A stretch of 64,000 nt of DNA from Celoporthe dispersa (taxonomy: Eukaryota; Ascomycota; Sordariomycetes; Diaporthales; Cryphonectriaceae). The stretch lies in assembly GCA_016584495.1 (NCBI GenBank), contig WAID01000003.1, positions 186,001 to 250,000 of the forward strand. Reading direction: 5' to 3'. Positions 45,627-58,149 of the stretch are shown here, one piece after another. How positions within the stretch are numbered: position 1 is the stretch's first letter; the number at the start of each line of letters is the position of its first letter. The position numbers were made by a program, and so were the translations under genes. Under the pieces are notes generated by a model that was given only the letters and a program-made list of their open reading frames with translations, was not told where the DNA came from and did no database searches.

Positions 45627-45664
45627 TATCTACTACTGCTACTACTAATACTACTACCACTACT
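45627..45664. repeat. Imperfect (TAC)n microsatellite
   Basis: CTACTACTGCTACTACTAA-type trinucleotides run into an ACACAC tract. No gene association seen. Confidence 0.8.
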
Positions 45665-47510
45665 ACACACACACCCACACAGACAAATACCACCCACTCA
45701 CATGCACACGCACACCGCCCTCACTCCTGATCCCGATCAGGGTGGCGAGATCCACGGATGCTCGCGACGAGATCTTTTCCTGCAAAGCATAATACAGCAA
45801 ATACAACAGAAACGCTGCGGCTCCTTTCTTAGCCTCGAGGCTAATTCCCAGGCCGCTGGTTCTCTGCCCTCCCAACGGCCCGGCTCTCAGTCCTGCTGGG
45901 CGACTTTGCCTTGTCACCGCTGTAAATGTGCCACATCGGCGACCTTCAGCCCAGCGACGGGCCGTACTCGCAATTTCTCCGATTGGACTGCTGCGTCCTT
46001 GGAAGCTTGTTGCCTGAGGGGGGAGGGGGAGGGGCAGCCTGCTGAACATACAGGGCCTCGACTTCTCGGTCAGGTGTCCATAGGAGGTGAGTGAGGTGTT
46101 GTTTGTGGTCGCATAGATATGTCAAATAGCCCAAGACGCCCAACGAGGAAGGGAATGGCGCCACAGACATGTAACAAGTATTGAACTCTACCCAGATGAC
46201 CGCTACTCTAATTCTGAATACATACAGCCGCATGGGGATCAATCATCATCTGCAACCAAACCGCAACCAAACCCCTCTTGCTGGGCATGTCATCTGCAAG
46301 TCTGTAGCGTTGCTGTCAGATGCAGAATGCATGATTGGCCGGCATGATGATCGACGTCTGGGGTCTCGGTAAATAATCATGGAGAAAGACCTACAGCCGA
46401 CGTTCTGGACCGCCCTGACCGCTTTCTCCTTGCAAAGGGTTCTTGTTCCTCCGGCTCTGCTTCCCGTCAGAGCATGACCGTCCTGAGAGACCTGGTCGGG
46501 CAGCTTTTGCTCATGCATAGTATACTGTGTAGCAAGGCATAGAGGAAGCGCTGCTGCGTGACTCTTGGACAGTTCTGTCCAACGAGTGGCTCAAGTCTCC
46601 GAAGACGGAGGGATAACACTGAGAACCACCTCGTATTCAACCCTGCTGCTCGGAAACGTTTCAACTTTCTTTTTTATGATGGTGCTTCTGCTCAGGCCGC
46701 AACAACGGGATCGTCACATCACTCTTCCGCCATGTTTGACTGCTGGCCCCTGGGTTGCCGGTTGTCCCTCCCCCCCTTCCGACCCCCCCAAAATAATATT
46801 CCATAGCTCTATAAAAGTAATACAGGAATCTTGAGCCGGCCCGTATAGGCGGTTCTTCCATGGAACCTTGTGAGGTTGTCCATGCTTCTGCTGCTTCTGC
46901 TTCCAAGCTGAATATACCGCCCTAGATGAAACGCGTCAATCTTTGCTCGTAGCCCATGTCCGCCAACGAGATTCGCTACCATTCAGCCAGTCAGAGTCCT
47001 GTCTCCCTCTAGTGTTGAGGCCCCTTCGACTTGATTACATGGATGCTTTCGACATGGAGAGATCGCGAGGGAGCGCAGAGAGCACGAGATGGTGCTAGGA
47101 AGGTAGACGGTGAACGGCGAAAGAAAGGTTCGCTGGCGGGGACGAATCTCAGAAATGAGCACCCCAGAATGGCCATATGGACATAGAGCACCCGTAAAAC
47201 TGGCTAGTGGTCATGCTCTGCTATCTCTTTTCCAGTACTGCCTTGTTTGCATGAGCAGTCCATCTTCATCACCTGCTAACCTGCGAGACTGTCCTGCCAT
47301 GCCAAAGTGTTTCCATGAGTGCGTCGTGATGCCTACTCACCCAGTGTTTTCAGACTCAATCATTGTCAGCCTGACACCAATGGAAAAATCTCCTCGTCAC
47401 CGGTGCAAGAGCTGATCCTTTTTAAGCCTCCCTTGAAATTCGATCCCTGCACATTTCCGGCTCAGCACCTATGATGCCCTCGCAGCCCCTCTCCATCACT
47501 GTAACAGTCT

Positions 47511-47656
47511 GTGAGGGAGGCCCAGGTCATAGAGCACGAAGTCCGCGAGATAATCGAAGGGTTGGCGCAGATGGCGTTGCGGAACAAGGATGACATTGGC
47601 GGGGGGCCCCAACGTAGAAAGATAGACCACGTCGAGTGGCCCAACAAGCGTCAGTA
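47511..47656 (+). pseudogene. Possible orphan terminal exon or gene remnant
   Basis: After a plausible acceptor CTGTAACAG, an open frame reads AQVIEHEVREIIEGLAQMAL, then RNKDDIGGGPQRRKIDHVEW, to a stop near 47656. Its composition looks like real protein, but no upstream exons could be joined and the family was not recognised. It could be a decayed gene or chance. Confidence 0.25.
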
Positions 47657-47891
47657 GATACATCCCATTGGTCTCTCGACGTTGCCCGATGTGATGATGC
47701 GCAGGGAGTGGATGTGCAGCTGAGGGGCAGCTAGGCGTTCAACCAGGCGTGGATGTGGATTGACGGCATACTAAAGAAAAGAGTATCGCGAGTGTTGTAC
47801 GGACAGCCAAAATAGAAAAATAAATCCCGATAAGTTATGGTTAATTGCTGGGTTCTTTCTTACTGTGCGGGTAGGTTCCGTGGTGCTGGTC

Positions 47892-49216
47892 TTATTTCTT
47901 GCTCATCCCCTTCGACTTGGGCACTGGTGTTTCTTCAATTGCCTCCTCTTTCGGTGATGTGGCATCATCGCCTTCGATTGGTCCCTCCTCGCTCCGAAGC
48001 TCAGCCAGATCGCTTGAATCTCCATCGTCGTGCCCGCCATCTGTTAGGGCGCTCTGTCCCATCTGTTGGCCCAAGACCTCCTTGACGAGCCTCTTGCCCT
48101 CGTCCACTTCACCATTCATGGCTCCGCAGCCCATGCACTTCCACATTCCTAGCTCCGACAGACTGGTAGTCCCTGGAGGGGCCTGTCCGTTGACAAGGCG
48201 GCACTGCTTGCAGATGAGGACGAAGCGGTTCTTGGCTGCCGTCTCGTCATCACCAAGCAGCAGGTCCATGATTCTATCGTACCAATGGGTTTGTGAACCG
48301 ATCGGGGCCATCTCATACTGTGTGCCCGCTACCTGAGATGGTCTGGGACGGTCAAAGGCGTTGGGAGAGAAGTCGGCGGTAAGATCCATGCCCCCGTCAG
48401 GCAAGGGCAGGCGATGTTGTTGCTGCGGTGTGTGGAGCAGTGGTCCCGTCTCTTGCTGCTGCGGCATGCCTCGATTGGGAGACGCCATCTTGTGGCTCTG
48501 TATGTTCGCAGTAGGTGGAGGGGCCATGTTGGTGCGGTTCGGTGTGCCCGTATTCTGTCTCTGGCTGGCCCCCAAGTTTTTCTTGGTCCCGTCCTCCTGA
48601 CGATCACCAGTGGACTTCCTCTTGATCTTGGGTTTTCCTTCGCCGCCCCCATACTTCTCCAGCAACTCCAGGGTCGAGTCATACCTGGTTGCGTCTTTGA
48701 GCTTTTGGATCGTCTTCGCCCGCTCGGCCTGCTGGCCCTTCAACCGGGTGGTCAAGGTCTCGATACGGAGTTCGTAGACAGTCGAGGAGATGGTGCGGAC
48801 GAGGTAGATCCTGCTCCATGGTCAGCGACGGGCCTGACAGACTTTCTACCAGCACTGCAAACGAGATTTTGTCCTACTCACAGCACAGGACCACCAGCCA
48901 TTCCTGTCCATTCGTAGACTCCCATCTTGTTCCACCCCACAACGAGAAAGGCAACAACAGCATATACCAGGTAGGCGAAGGACAGGTAGAGAGTACTGAG
49001 GACCCTAACACGTCGTGAGGAGGTTCTTGTTCGTTCGAGGCTGGCTTGAGTGTTTGCAATCTTTGCAGAGAGGGTAGACAGGGTTCGTTCGAAGGAAGCT
49101 GGGGACGAGTTGTCCTGCTGCGAGCAAAGATGGTCAGAGGCGACAGACAGCACAAAGGAGACAGCAGCATGAGACAGACTGAACCAACTCACCTTCCATG
49201 GCCAGAGGGACACCAT
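47892..49216 (-). CDS. LNP1: Lunapark homologue, ER-junction protein
   Basis: Stabilises three-way junctions of the tubular endoplasmic reticulum. Exons on the minus strand: 49216-49193 (eight codons, MVSLWPWK), 49114-48882, 48810-47892; 1176 bases, 391 residues. An N-terminal coiled coil (SFERTLSTLSAKIANTQASL) precedes two transmembrane segments (STLYLSFAYLVYAVVAFLVV and GGPVLIYLVRTISSTVY). Then comes the signature AKTIQKLKDATRYDSTLELL and EKYGG. A linker rich in Pro/Gln follows. The Lunapark zinc finger shows LICKQCRLVNGQAPPGT and MWKCMGCGAMNGE (four Cys). The acidic C-terminal tail may be a regulatory region. All key elements are intact and exon phases agree. Confidence 0.92.
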
Positions 49217-50288
49217 TGTTGCGGGTGCTCTCCTGGCGCCAGCTGTACTGCAGGTCTCAGAAAAGGGGGGGAGGGTGCAAGATTCTCCCAAAGCTTCAGG
49301 CCAGGCAAGGTAAGGCTTGTGTGAAAGAGCAGAAGCACTCTTTTTGGCTAGTTGACAAGGGTTGGTGACAAAAGGTGAGTGACAAAAAAGGTGAGTCGAC
49401 TGGTTACAAAAAGGATGACTGACTGCCTTGCTGGCCTTGCAGACTAGAGTCTGCAGGCAGCGTGGTTGGTGACGACGTTGTTTTGGGGTGAGGAGGCTTC
49501 GTGTCAGAAGCGTGGCAGCAGCAGGCACATGCACATCACATTCTCAGGCAAATGGACGTGGAAATTGGAGCTCCAGCTCTGACCTCATGGCCCATGGGTA
49601 GCTAAGCCCTGGGCCACGAAAGGTTGCAGCATTAGCATGTACATGATAGTATGTACTATTTGTGCTAATGGTGTACTAGCAGTGCGCTGTAGTAATGGAC
49701 TGCTCTTCAGGTTAGGCCTAGCAACCCCACTACACCTGCCAGTGATACAGCACCAAGTACACCTACAACTCTGAATATGCAGACCCGCTGTATTTACCTG
49801 TGGGCCCCCTGGTGACCCCCCTGTTGAGTACTTGTAAGGGGTTTGCCAGCTGCAGGGGCCACTGTTCCCTTCGGGGCTGACCAGACCCTGGACACTGCTA
49901 TCGACAAGCGCAGTAGATCATCTGTGTCTTGGGGACTTTGTTGGCCTCAAAAGAGTTTTGAAGTTGTACTGTATTCTCTGCATGTCCAGTTCAGAGCATC
50001 AGCAACGGCGTCTTTCTTTATTTCTGTTTCCTCCTTGTCCCTTTTCAGTGCAAATCTTGAATCAATCCCGACTTCTTCCTTTTTCCGAAATCCTCTCCAG
50101 CTTGCGCCAATGATCAATGGTTGTTGAGGACAAGTACCTACAATGCTCTACCAACCTCAATAGAAGCAAAGCAATCCGGCGGAACCCAACCTTGAGCGTT
50201 TGCGAGGACCAGAATACCCTCATACCTCCTCTTTCCCTTGCTGTCACCTTCAATACCACATACATGACTCCTTCATCCACCAGTCGCC
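49217..50288. other. Divergent promoter region between LNP1 and the golgin gene
   Basis: 1.07 kb. A Gln/Ser-poor low-information stretch with no gene. The last ~150 bases before 50289 are pyrimidine-rich leader typical of the golgin promoter. Minus-strand open frames at 48878-49534 are frame shadows of LNP1 exon 2 and its introns. Confidence 0.6.
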
Positions 50289-53200
50289 ATGTTTTCCAGG
50301 ATTAAAGGCGCAATTGATCGTACAATAGCTGAGGAACAGGCTCGACAGAGGGCTTACGCGTCAGACCAAGCGCCAGGTGGTCACTCGAGGCAGTCAGCTT
50401 CTGTATCACGAAGCAACAGCGGCGCATCTGCTGCTACAGGCAGAAAACCTAGGCAGAAGAAGCCGGCGCAAGATGTCTCCAAGGAAATCGACCCTGCCGC
50501 TGCCAACCCCGACCCAGCAGTCTTCGAGGCTGCATTTGTCATAGACGATGACGAGCCAAGCCGGACGGCCACTCCGCTTCCAGCCTCCGACCAGAAGACA
50601 TCTCAGGATGCAGAGGACGACGCAGATCATGACGGAGGCGAGAGCAAGAAAGACGAGAAGGGTGGTGACACCGAGTCTAGAGACACTGGCAAGGATCCAG
50701 AGAAGAACGAGGGTCTGGACGAGAATCAAGCCGGCGAGGATAGGCCTGCTCCTCCGCCCAAACAAGCTGCTGTACCCGACCTCCCCGTCGAGGTTCGCGC
50801 AAAACTCCGCAAATTAGAAAAGTTGGAAGCGACATATCCAGGTTAGCCTGACCGCTGATGTCTCAGACATGATGGGATTCCAGCTGATCCTCTTACCCGC
50901 AGAGCTCCTTCGATCTTACCGTATTGCCCATGGCCGTGCCACCTCAATCGAGCCCTTCGAACGAGCCCTCCGAGAGAATACCCCTCTGGCGTCGATTAAG
51001 GATCCGGACGCCCTCGTCGAGTACCTCAACCAGCTGAACCTCAAGGCAGATATGGTCATGGAAGAGCTCAAGAGGGTCTCTGCCGAGAAGGAAGACCTCA
51101 AGAAGAAACACGATGCCGCTGACAAGGAGATCACGGAGCTGAAGGAGAAGGTTACTGCGCTCGAGGCCGTCAAGGCTGTCCCGGAGGCAGCTGATCCCGA
51201 GAAGAACAAAACAAGCGTTGAGGGAGCAGACAAGGCGGAAGCCGACACCCAAGCCTCCCCCTCCGTCCACTACCGTCAAGTCGCCTGTCCAGTCTGTCCT
51301 AGGCATCTTCTCCCCCAAGCCAAAACCGGCCCAGGATGGAGAAGCCGAAGCGGACGCGGACGAGGACTTCTTCTCCTACGATAACGAGATCCCGCAGCTG
51401 CAAGCCGAGGTAGAAACGAAGAATGGTGAGATCGAGAAGCTCCAATCCGAGATCAAGAATCTCAAGGACGAGCTGTCGACTGCCAGAGAGAACAGCACTG
51501 GCCTGGTCGAGAGCCTGGAAAAGGCAACAAGGGAGCTGAGCGAGCTCCGCGACAACTCGGCCGTCAAGGACTCCCTTGAATCGCAAGTCAACGCCAGAAA
51601 CATCGAGATCAAGACCCTCACAGATCGCCTCGAGACCGCCGAAACGCAGCTCAGGGATTTACAAACCCAGCTCGAGAAAGAGAAGGGTGCGACCGCGACT
51701 GCCATCAGGGAGAAGGAGGAGAGATTGGCGGAGACGAGCTCTCTGCAGTTAGAGCTGGAGACCGGGCTGAAGAAGGTCACGGAGGCCAAGGCTGCACTAG
51801 ATGACCGGATCGTCAACCTAACCACGGAGATCAAAGTCTTGAGACAATTCAAGCTGGAGAACGAGCAGAAGATTGACGAGCTCAACCAACAGCTCCAGAC
51901 GTCACCACTCACGCCTGCGCCCTCGGAAGCACCTGAGGTTCCTCCAGCGTCAACGCAAGCGTCCTCGTCCAAAAAGAAGAACAAAAAGAAGAAGAAGGGT
52001 GGCGCTGGCGGTGCAGGCTCGGCAGCCACTACAACCGAGACGACAACACCTGGTGGCGACGAGGCGCCGACGCAGGGTCCAGCTCTGTCGAGCCCAGGTG
52101 CCACGGTGGCCGACCTACAGGCTGAGATTGCCACACTGAGACAAGACGTGGCGGACAAGGACGGACAGATTGATCGGCTCGCCAAGCAGCGGAAGACGGA
52201 GGAGGACCTGCGGGAGGAAATCGAGACACTGCGCGAGAATCTGCTGGATATCGGCCAGGACCATGTCGATGCTAAGGACAAGATCAAGGCCCTCGAGGCT
52301 GAGAAGAAGGAGTTGCAGGAGCGGATTTCTGAGCTGGAGAAGGAGCTTCAATCATCGTCAACCTCTGCGGAGTCGAACCAGAGATTACAAGGGGACTTTG
52401 ACTCGCTGAAGAAGGAATTCGAGGACCTCACGATGAGGTCCGCAACACTACAGTCGGACCTCGGTGCCGCACAGCAGCTGGCTCAGAGCAGGTACAAGGA
52501 TCTGACAGAGCTCCGAGAGGTCCTGCAAAAAGCCCAACCAGAACTCAAGAGCCTGCGGCAGGAAGCGGCCACCCTCAAGTCCACCAAGGAAGAGCTGACT
52601 GCGAAGACAGCAGAGCTTCAAGCTCTGGAGAAGCGTGAGAAGGACCTCAAGGCCGAGGTCACAAAGTTTCGACGGCTCGCCACGGAGCGCGGCACCGAGC
52701 TCGCGACGGAGACCAGCAACCGACAGCGACTCGAAGCTGCCCAGCGCGTGTCGGGTCGCGATCTGCGGAGGGCAGAGAGTGAAAAGATCGAGCTGAGTGC
52801 TAAAGAGGAAAAGGCGACCCGTGAGCTGCAACGGCTACAGGAGGAGCTAACCAAACTCCGCCCGCGCGTCAAGGATCTCGAGGAGGAGGCATCCAGGCTG
52901 CGCAAGGAACAAGAGATCCTCCGTGAAGAGGCAGAGCTCAAGACATCACAATACACCAACGCCCAGAACCTATTGGGCAGCATGCGCGACCAGACACACG
53001 AGTTGAGCATCCAGCTGAAGGAGTCCCAGTCGCAAGCCGAATCGCTAGAGGAAGAAATCACTGAGTGCCGCAGGCTGCTCGGTGAGCGCACGCGCGAGGC
53101 TGAGACTATGCGCCGCCTGCTTGCCGAGGCCGACGAGCGCGCCAACAGCAAGTCACGCGAGATGCAGGACCGCCTCGAGGAGGCCGAGAAGGAGCGCGAT

Positions 53201-53939
53201 AAGTTCGAGCATGAGATGCTGTCCTCCTCCAGGCGCCACAACCGCCAGCTTGAGGAGCTGAAGCAGCGCGTGCGGGAGCTCGAGAAGGAGAGCAAGACCC
53301 TGGCCGAGGAGAGGGATGAGCTGGGCCACAAGGAGAGAGAATGGCGGCGGCGCAGAGAGGAGCTCGAGGCCGTCGAGTCCAAGGCGGACGCCGAGGTCAG
53401 CGAGATGCGCTCCACCGTGACAAACCTGCGCGCAACTCTTGATGCCTCAGAGCAGCAGGTCCGAGACGCTGAAAAGGCCAAGAATGATCTGCGAAGATCA
53501 CTTGACGACTATAGGATCCGCTACGACAAGCTGGCCAAGGAGCTCAAGTCGGTGCAGGCCAAGCTGAATGCCAGCGGCGTCAACAGCCCGACAGTGCGCA
53601 GCTCCATGGACTCTAGCAGGTCTGGTGGCACGGTGGGAGGCAATGGTGCTGCCGGCGGTGGGTCTGGCCCAGATACGGTGTACCTCAAGACCATCCTGCT
53701 TCAGTTCCTGGAGCAGAAGGACAACAAGCTGCGGTCGCAGCTGGTTCCTGTCCTGGGGAAACTCTTGAGGTTTGACAAGTGAGTTGAAATACCCTGACCA
53801 TACAGTTCAACTTTCGCTTCTTTTTTTTTTTTTTTTGGCCCCTCCTCCTTCATCCATGCGCCTCGCTGACATTCCCTACCTCCATAGGATGGATGAACAG
53901 AAGTGGATGGCTGCGGTCCAGCAAATTGGTGCTCGATAA
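50289..53939 (+). CDS. GRIP-domain golgin (Imh1-like), one frameshift
   Basis: Long coiled-coil tether of the trans-Golgi. Exons: 50289-50841, 50903-53778, 53888-53939; about 1159 residues. The N-terminus MFSRIKGAIDRTIAEEQARQ is typical of fungal golgins, followed by a charged linker and LPVEVRAKLRKLEKLEATYP with ELLRSYRIAHGRATSIEPFE. Most of residues 250-1040 is heptad coiled coil, broken by a lysine-rich patch (SSKKKNKKKKKGG). The C-terminal GRIP domain spans the last intron: TVYLKTILLQFLEQKDNKLR, LVPVLGKLLRFDK and MDEQKWMAAVQQIG. It contains the family's aromatic Tyr for Arl1 binding. The exon sum is one base over. The frame changes at about 51248-51250, a CCC run, between KAEADT and KPPPPSTTVK. 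As the gene is expected to be conserved, an assembly error is likely. Confidence 0.85.
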
Positions 53940-54707
53940 CTGGCTTCCAGTGCCAGGGCGAACAGGCTCACCATGGAGCCTAGAACTTGCCTCACACTCT
54001 TACCATAATGGCCCAACTTGGAGGGTACCAAAGTTTTTGAGAGAATATTTCTATGCAGCGTCGCAACAACCTATGTCAAGAAGTATTTTTTCTATCAGTT
54101 CATCTCAGGTGGTGGTGACTGAGACATGATGGAGAGGTAGTCATGAAGGGCCCCATGTGCTATTGGTGGCGCGATAGGCATGCCATTTTGGGAGAGGTTA
54201 GCACCATAGTGAGTGTTGTGACACAATTCTCTGTCGAAGTGTGAGGTCGTCATGGTGGAAGTGCTTTGACAACACCTCATCCTGTCCGCAACTTTGACTG
54301 CTATACCTATTGTTTTATGTATTCTAGGAGCAGCCATCATACCCAATAAAGTTGTTTTGACACTTGGAATGATCTACACCTCGAGGTACTGCATAGTAGA
54401 AACACGATACGCAATTGACTTGCTAGAGTATGACAATCGCTATTCGGATACACAAGACATTCTTGACCTTCCATCATGAGGACCTCATTCAATACATTAT
54501 CACCCACATGGCCTTCCAAATCCAGACAAAACCGACAATTAAAATTAAATGAGCAAGCAACATGAAACCCAAAGAACCTCAGCAAGAATAAAGCCAATGC
54601 TTATTCACACTCACCCAATCATAGGGTGTAGACTCAGCTCCCGCGCATCATCCCTATCACCAGCCAGCTTACACGTAAACCAGTACCACCCTCACTCAGA
54701 AGTACCC
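53940..54707. other. Region between the convergent golgin and rhodopsin genes
   Basis: 768 bases. Short open frames on both strands show no domain. AT-rich around 54300-54560, presumably the two 3' ends. Confidence 0.5.
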
Positions 54708-55640
54708 TCATACTGCAGAGGTACCGTTATGCGTACCATTGTGTGTACCGTTGTGCGTACCGTTGTGCGTACCGTTGTGAGCTCCACTATGAGCACTGTC
54801 GTACGTTCCGGCAGGAGTATGGTGAGCCTTCTCGTGAGTGTGGTCGGCCTGGCGGATAGTGAGGCCAAGGGCGGCTGGGTCGATGTTGTTGTGACCGAGC
54901 AGAAGGAGGATGCCAAAGCCAGGCTTGGCAAATATGTCGAGGATTCCATAGAAGATGGCCTCGGAGTCAGGGTGGATGACATTACCGCCCTCGGACAGGC
55001 CCCAGGCAATAGGGTATAGGAACCAGAGGAAGATGGTCAGGACACCACAGCGGACAAACGTGGAGCTGATGGAGCCACCGAGGGCACTGGCGTGGCGGCG
55101 GGCGTCGACGACAAGCTCGTACACGACGAAGAAGAAGGCGAACATGCCAAAGACCCAGTAGCCCCATTTATAGGTGGTCTGGGTGAGGGCACCTACCAGG
55201 CCGGTGACGATCATGATCTCGTCGGCTAGAACGGTGACCAAGAGTGTGGGCCAGGGCACACCGGCCGTCAGGAGGAGATCGGTGAGCAGCAGAGGCGTGG
55301 TGACAAACCAGTCGATGTATCGAACGTAGAAGATTTCCCGAGTACCGGCGGCCTGCGTGATGGTGCCAGGTCGGATGAACTCGGCCTGGATGGGGACTTG
55401 GCCCAGATCGGAGCCCATAGACCAGTAGGCGATGCAGGCCACGGCCGTGATACCAGCAGTGATGTAGTGGAAGAGGCGGTGCGTCTGTGGCTTGGTCATA
55501 GCCATGCCCATGAAGATGAGGGTTGAGACACCCATCACCGCGCATACTGCAAAGTACCAGTCTGACGCGTGGACAGTGATCTGGAGGTCGGCATGTTGTG
55601 CCACCACACTATTAATGTTCAACGCCTGGTTCCCAGACAT
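54708..55640 (-). CDS. carO: Microbial (type I) rhodopsin, CarO-like
   Basis: Seven-transmembrane retinal protein of the plasma membrane, probably a light-driven proton pump or photosensor. 310 residues, no intron. Seven hydrophobic segments can be followed: WYFAVCAVMGVSTLIFMGM, LFHYITAGITAVACIAYW, FYVRYIDWFVTTPLLLTDLL, LLVTVLADEIMIVTGLVGAL, YWVFGMFAFFFVVYEL, CGVLTIFLWFLYPIAWGL and IFYGILDIFAKPGFGILLLL. Asp in RYIDW matches the proton acceptor and Asp in LLLTDLL the donor of bacteriorhodopsin. The Lys in DIFAKPGFG is the Schiff-base site, so retinal binding is preserved, unlike opsin-related heat-shock-type proteins. The C-terminal tail carries about five NGTH repeats, from a 12-base tandem at 54714-54779. 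The closest expectation is fungal CarO. A CarX-type oxygenase lies divergently 2.5 kb away. Confidence 0.85.
   Translation of the reverse strand: MSGNQALNINSVVAQHADLQITVHASDWYFAVCAVMGVSTLIFMGMAMTKPQTHRLFHYITAGITAVACIAYWSMGSDLGQVPIQAEFIRPGTITQAAGTREIFYVRYIDWFVTTPLLLTDLLLTAGVPWPTLLVTVLADEIMIVTGLVGALTQTTYKWGYWVFGMFAFFFVVYELVVDARRHASALGGSISSTFVRCGVLTIFLWFLYPIAWGLSEGGNVIHPDSEAIFYGILDIFAKPGFGILLLLGHNNIDPAALGLTIRQADHTHEKAHHTPAGTYDSAHSGAHNGTHNGTHNGTHNGTHNGTSAV
54714..54779 (-). repeat. 12-base tandem repeat in the rhodopsin C-terminus
   Basis: About five copies of a GTACCGTTGTGC-type unit (plus strand), encoding N-G-T-H repeats. Length in 12-base steps keeps the frame, so copy number could vary without damage. 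Confidence 0.85.
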
Positions 55641-58149
55641 TGTGTAATATCACCGTTTCTTCTTTCGTTTTGTTGCACTGATATTATGAATAGTGGTAGG
55701 TAGAAGGAGGAAGACGAAGCTGTATGGTGTACCGGAAGAACTATCAGACACGTCGAAGACGTCCTGGGGTGATTTTTTTGTAAAAAAGGACGAAATGCTG
55801 AGTAGGCGACGGGTGAGACAAAACAAACAACCCAGCGTGATGAGGGGAGGAGGAGAAGACGGCTATTTGAATCAATGCTCAGAACGTGTTGAGAATTTAG
55901 TATGTCACTACGTAGTATTATATGCATAGTAGAATAAGATGAGATCATCCATGGGTCCCCCTAAGATATTAGATACACGGGCTGTTTCTCCCATAGTTGA
56001 CTACTACTATGGTACCAAGAGAACTCTCCTCCCTTGGGTGGGTGATATCAAGACATTCTAGGTACCAGGGGCAGCAGGGGGTGGTATAGTCTGCGGCTTG
56101 CTCGGAGAGGTCATGACGTCTTGTGCATGCTGGTAGGGAGCCCGGGGAAATGAACCATTAGCAGCTGACGAGCAAGTACGTACGATCCTTTGTGAGAACC
56201 TTGAGAGGCAGATAGAGGAGGACCATGTAGTAGCACTAGTCGGCGAGAGTAGGGGTGGGTACGTATTGAGCATTGGGCATGAGATCGAATGGGTATACAG
56301 GGACTAGCTCTTGGACGGCGTATTTACTGAACGGCACGTCTGAGATCGTGACTTAACTTGACCTGTAGCCTTGTGCCGTGCCTGCATGTGCCGCCTCTTG
56401 ACACTTGTACTAGAGGTAGACCTCAAGAGCACCAATGTTATGTTTCACTCTGGGGCAGGGTTTGCTATTTCCTTCGCACTCGCCAGTCTGTTCATGCTGG
56501 GGCAGACCTACAGTCGTAGGAAGGAGGAGAATCATGTTGAATTCGCTACGCTTGATCCCAACATGAAGAGGCACCAGATGAAAATAAAGAGAAGAGATTG
56601 GAAAGTCGATGACGGCGAGAAGGGTCGATCGAAAGAACGCGCCTGAGCACATGGTCACTGACACCATCCATAAAGCCCACAGTGTGTATCAATCAACACG
56701 ACCCCACAGGAGGAGAAGCCCATGTCGAACGTGAGGATCCCAGACAGTAAAAATGAATGTCTCCTTGATGCACTTCGACTGGGGGAACGGAGGATTTCTC
56801 AAGGCTTACCCATTTTCAGCTGGGCCCATACGACTTTGCAAGGTGTCTGTCTCATTTGCGCTGCAGGCGAGATTGTCAGAGACACAACAACAGGTTGATG
56901 ATCTCATGACTTTTTTTTCTTTTGGTCGGCAGACGTTCGTCTAGCGCGTCTTCCGAGAGCGAGAGTCAGAGAACACAAAACTAGGTCAACAACCCAACGG
57001 CCACCTTGTTAGCTCCCAATCTCTCCCATGTATGTATATCTGTTCTTGTTTGACTGATCAAGCATTGACCGGGTCCTTCGACGTGAAGCCTTTCGTCATT
57101 TCACCTTAGCCAGGCAAGATTCCGATTGCATCTGCCTAGACTAATAACACTGACATCGGCGCGGTCCAGGAGCGAATCGCAAGGTTTGCATAGCAGCGGC
57201 AAGATGGTCAAGGGAGAGAGACGAAGATCAGAGGTTAGATCCCGCAGAGTAAGACGAGATCCAGATTATGTTTCGCCATTGCAACGGTCCATCCTCGGCA
57301 TCGGCAGAGGTACATGTAGCCAGCCAGCCACCCCTTGCTTACTTCATAGTAATTCATGCATGTACTATGTACATGCGTGTTGTGGAGACAAGGCAGCACG
57401 CACGGCACATGTTCCAGGCGGATCTGGCCGCTCCAATGTCCTCTATCGTAATACTGTATAATTACGTGGTAGTACGATCTTGCCATCGCACAGAATCGGC
57501 AGCTGGCTGGCTGGGAGGGGATCCTGAAGCTTATTTCGACCGCAGCCGAGCACTTGGTCCCCTTCCACAGCTGTCAAGGAATAATAACGCAAGCACTGCC
57601 GAGGACCTTGTCCCCTGCCCAGACCTGTCAAGAGGCTGGTGGAAAGTCTCGTGCGTCATCTGGTCAACTGAACGGCTCGATCATGCGAGAACACCGCGCG
57701 TAGATTTTGGCCGAGGTTGGCGTGGTCGAGGCCTACCGCCCTGCCGATGAAATCCGCTGGCTAAGTACTACCGGAAATAACATACACGTCGTGATGAGGT
57801 CATAAAAGAACCCCCCCCCCTTTGTGGACCGACGGCGTTGCACAAACAAATTTGGCAGGAAACGCTACTTTACGATATCTGATGTATTGTTTTTCTTCAA
57901 AAGTGTATTCAGCATACTTGAAATAATTGTATTTTTCTGGGAAAATCAGGTTTGCACTGAGACAACTGCTAAGCCCTGCTGCCCTACATTTCACGCACCA
58001 CACACAGCGACATCTTTCCTGGGTGGATGTTTTCACGCGTTGTCGATATTATACGCAGCCTCTGATTATTACCCTTGGCCATGAGCATATGAGCGCGCAT
58101 TGATGACTTCATCGTCTTTTGAGACTTTGGGGATTCACTTTTGAGGGCA
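55641..58149. promoter_or_regulatory. Shared intergenic region of rhodopsin and CarX-type genes
   Basis: 2.5 kb between divergent start codons at 55640 and 58150. No gene is supported; short open frames such as 56371-56646 have no recognised domain. It is a candidate light-responsive control region. Specific light-response elements were not identified by eye. Confidence 0.45.

Larger units (their letters stand above)
42804..47891. other. Gene-poor region, 5 kb
   Basis: No complete gene recognised. Contains A-rich runs (42855-42883), (GT)n at 42920-42946, and a pyrimidine-rich stretch at 43420-43500. A (TAC)n-like microsatellite lies at about 45627-45664. Open frames on both strands are short and low-complexity. 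A possible isolated terminal exon lies at 47511-47656 (separate entry). Confidence 0.5.

Noticed and set aside
52618..53481. Minus-strand 287-residue Ser/Arg-rich frame
   Set aside because: Mirror of the Glu/Leu-rich coiled coil of the golgin. Same for 51376-52287.
54549..55019. Plus-strand 156-residue frame rich in Val/Arg
   Set aside because: Shadow of the rhodopsin C-terminus and its NGTH repeat on the minus strand.
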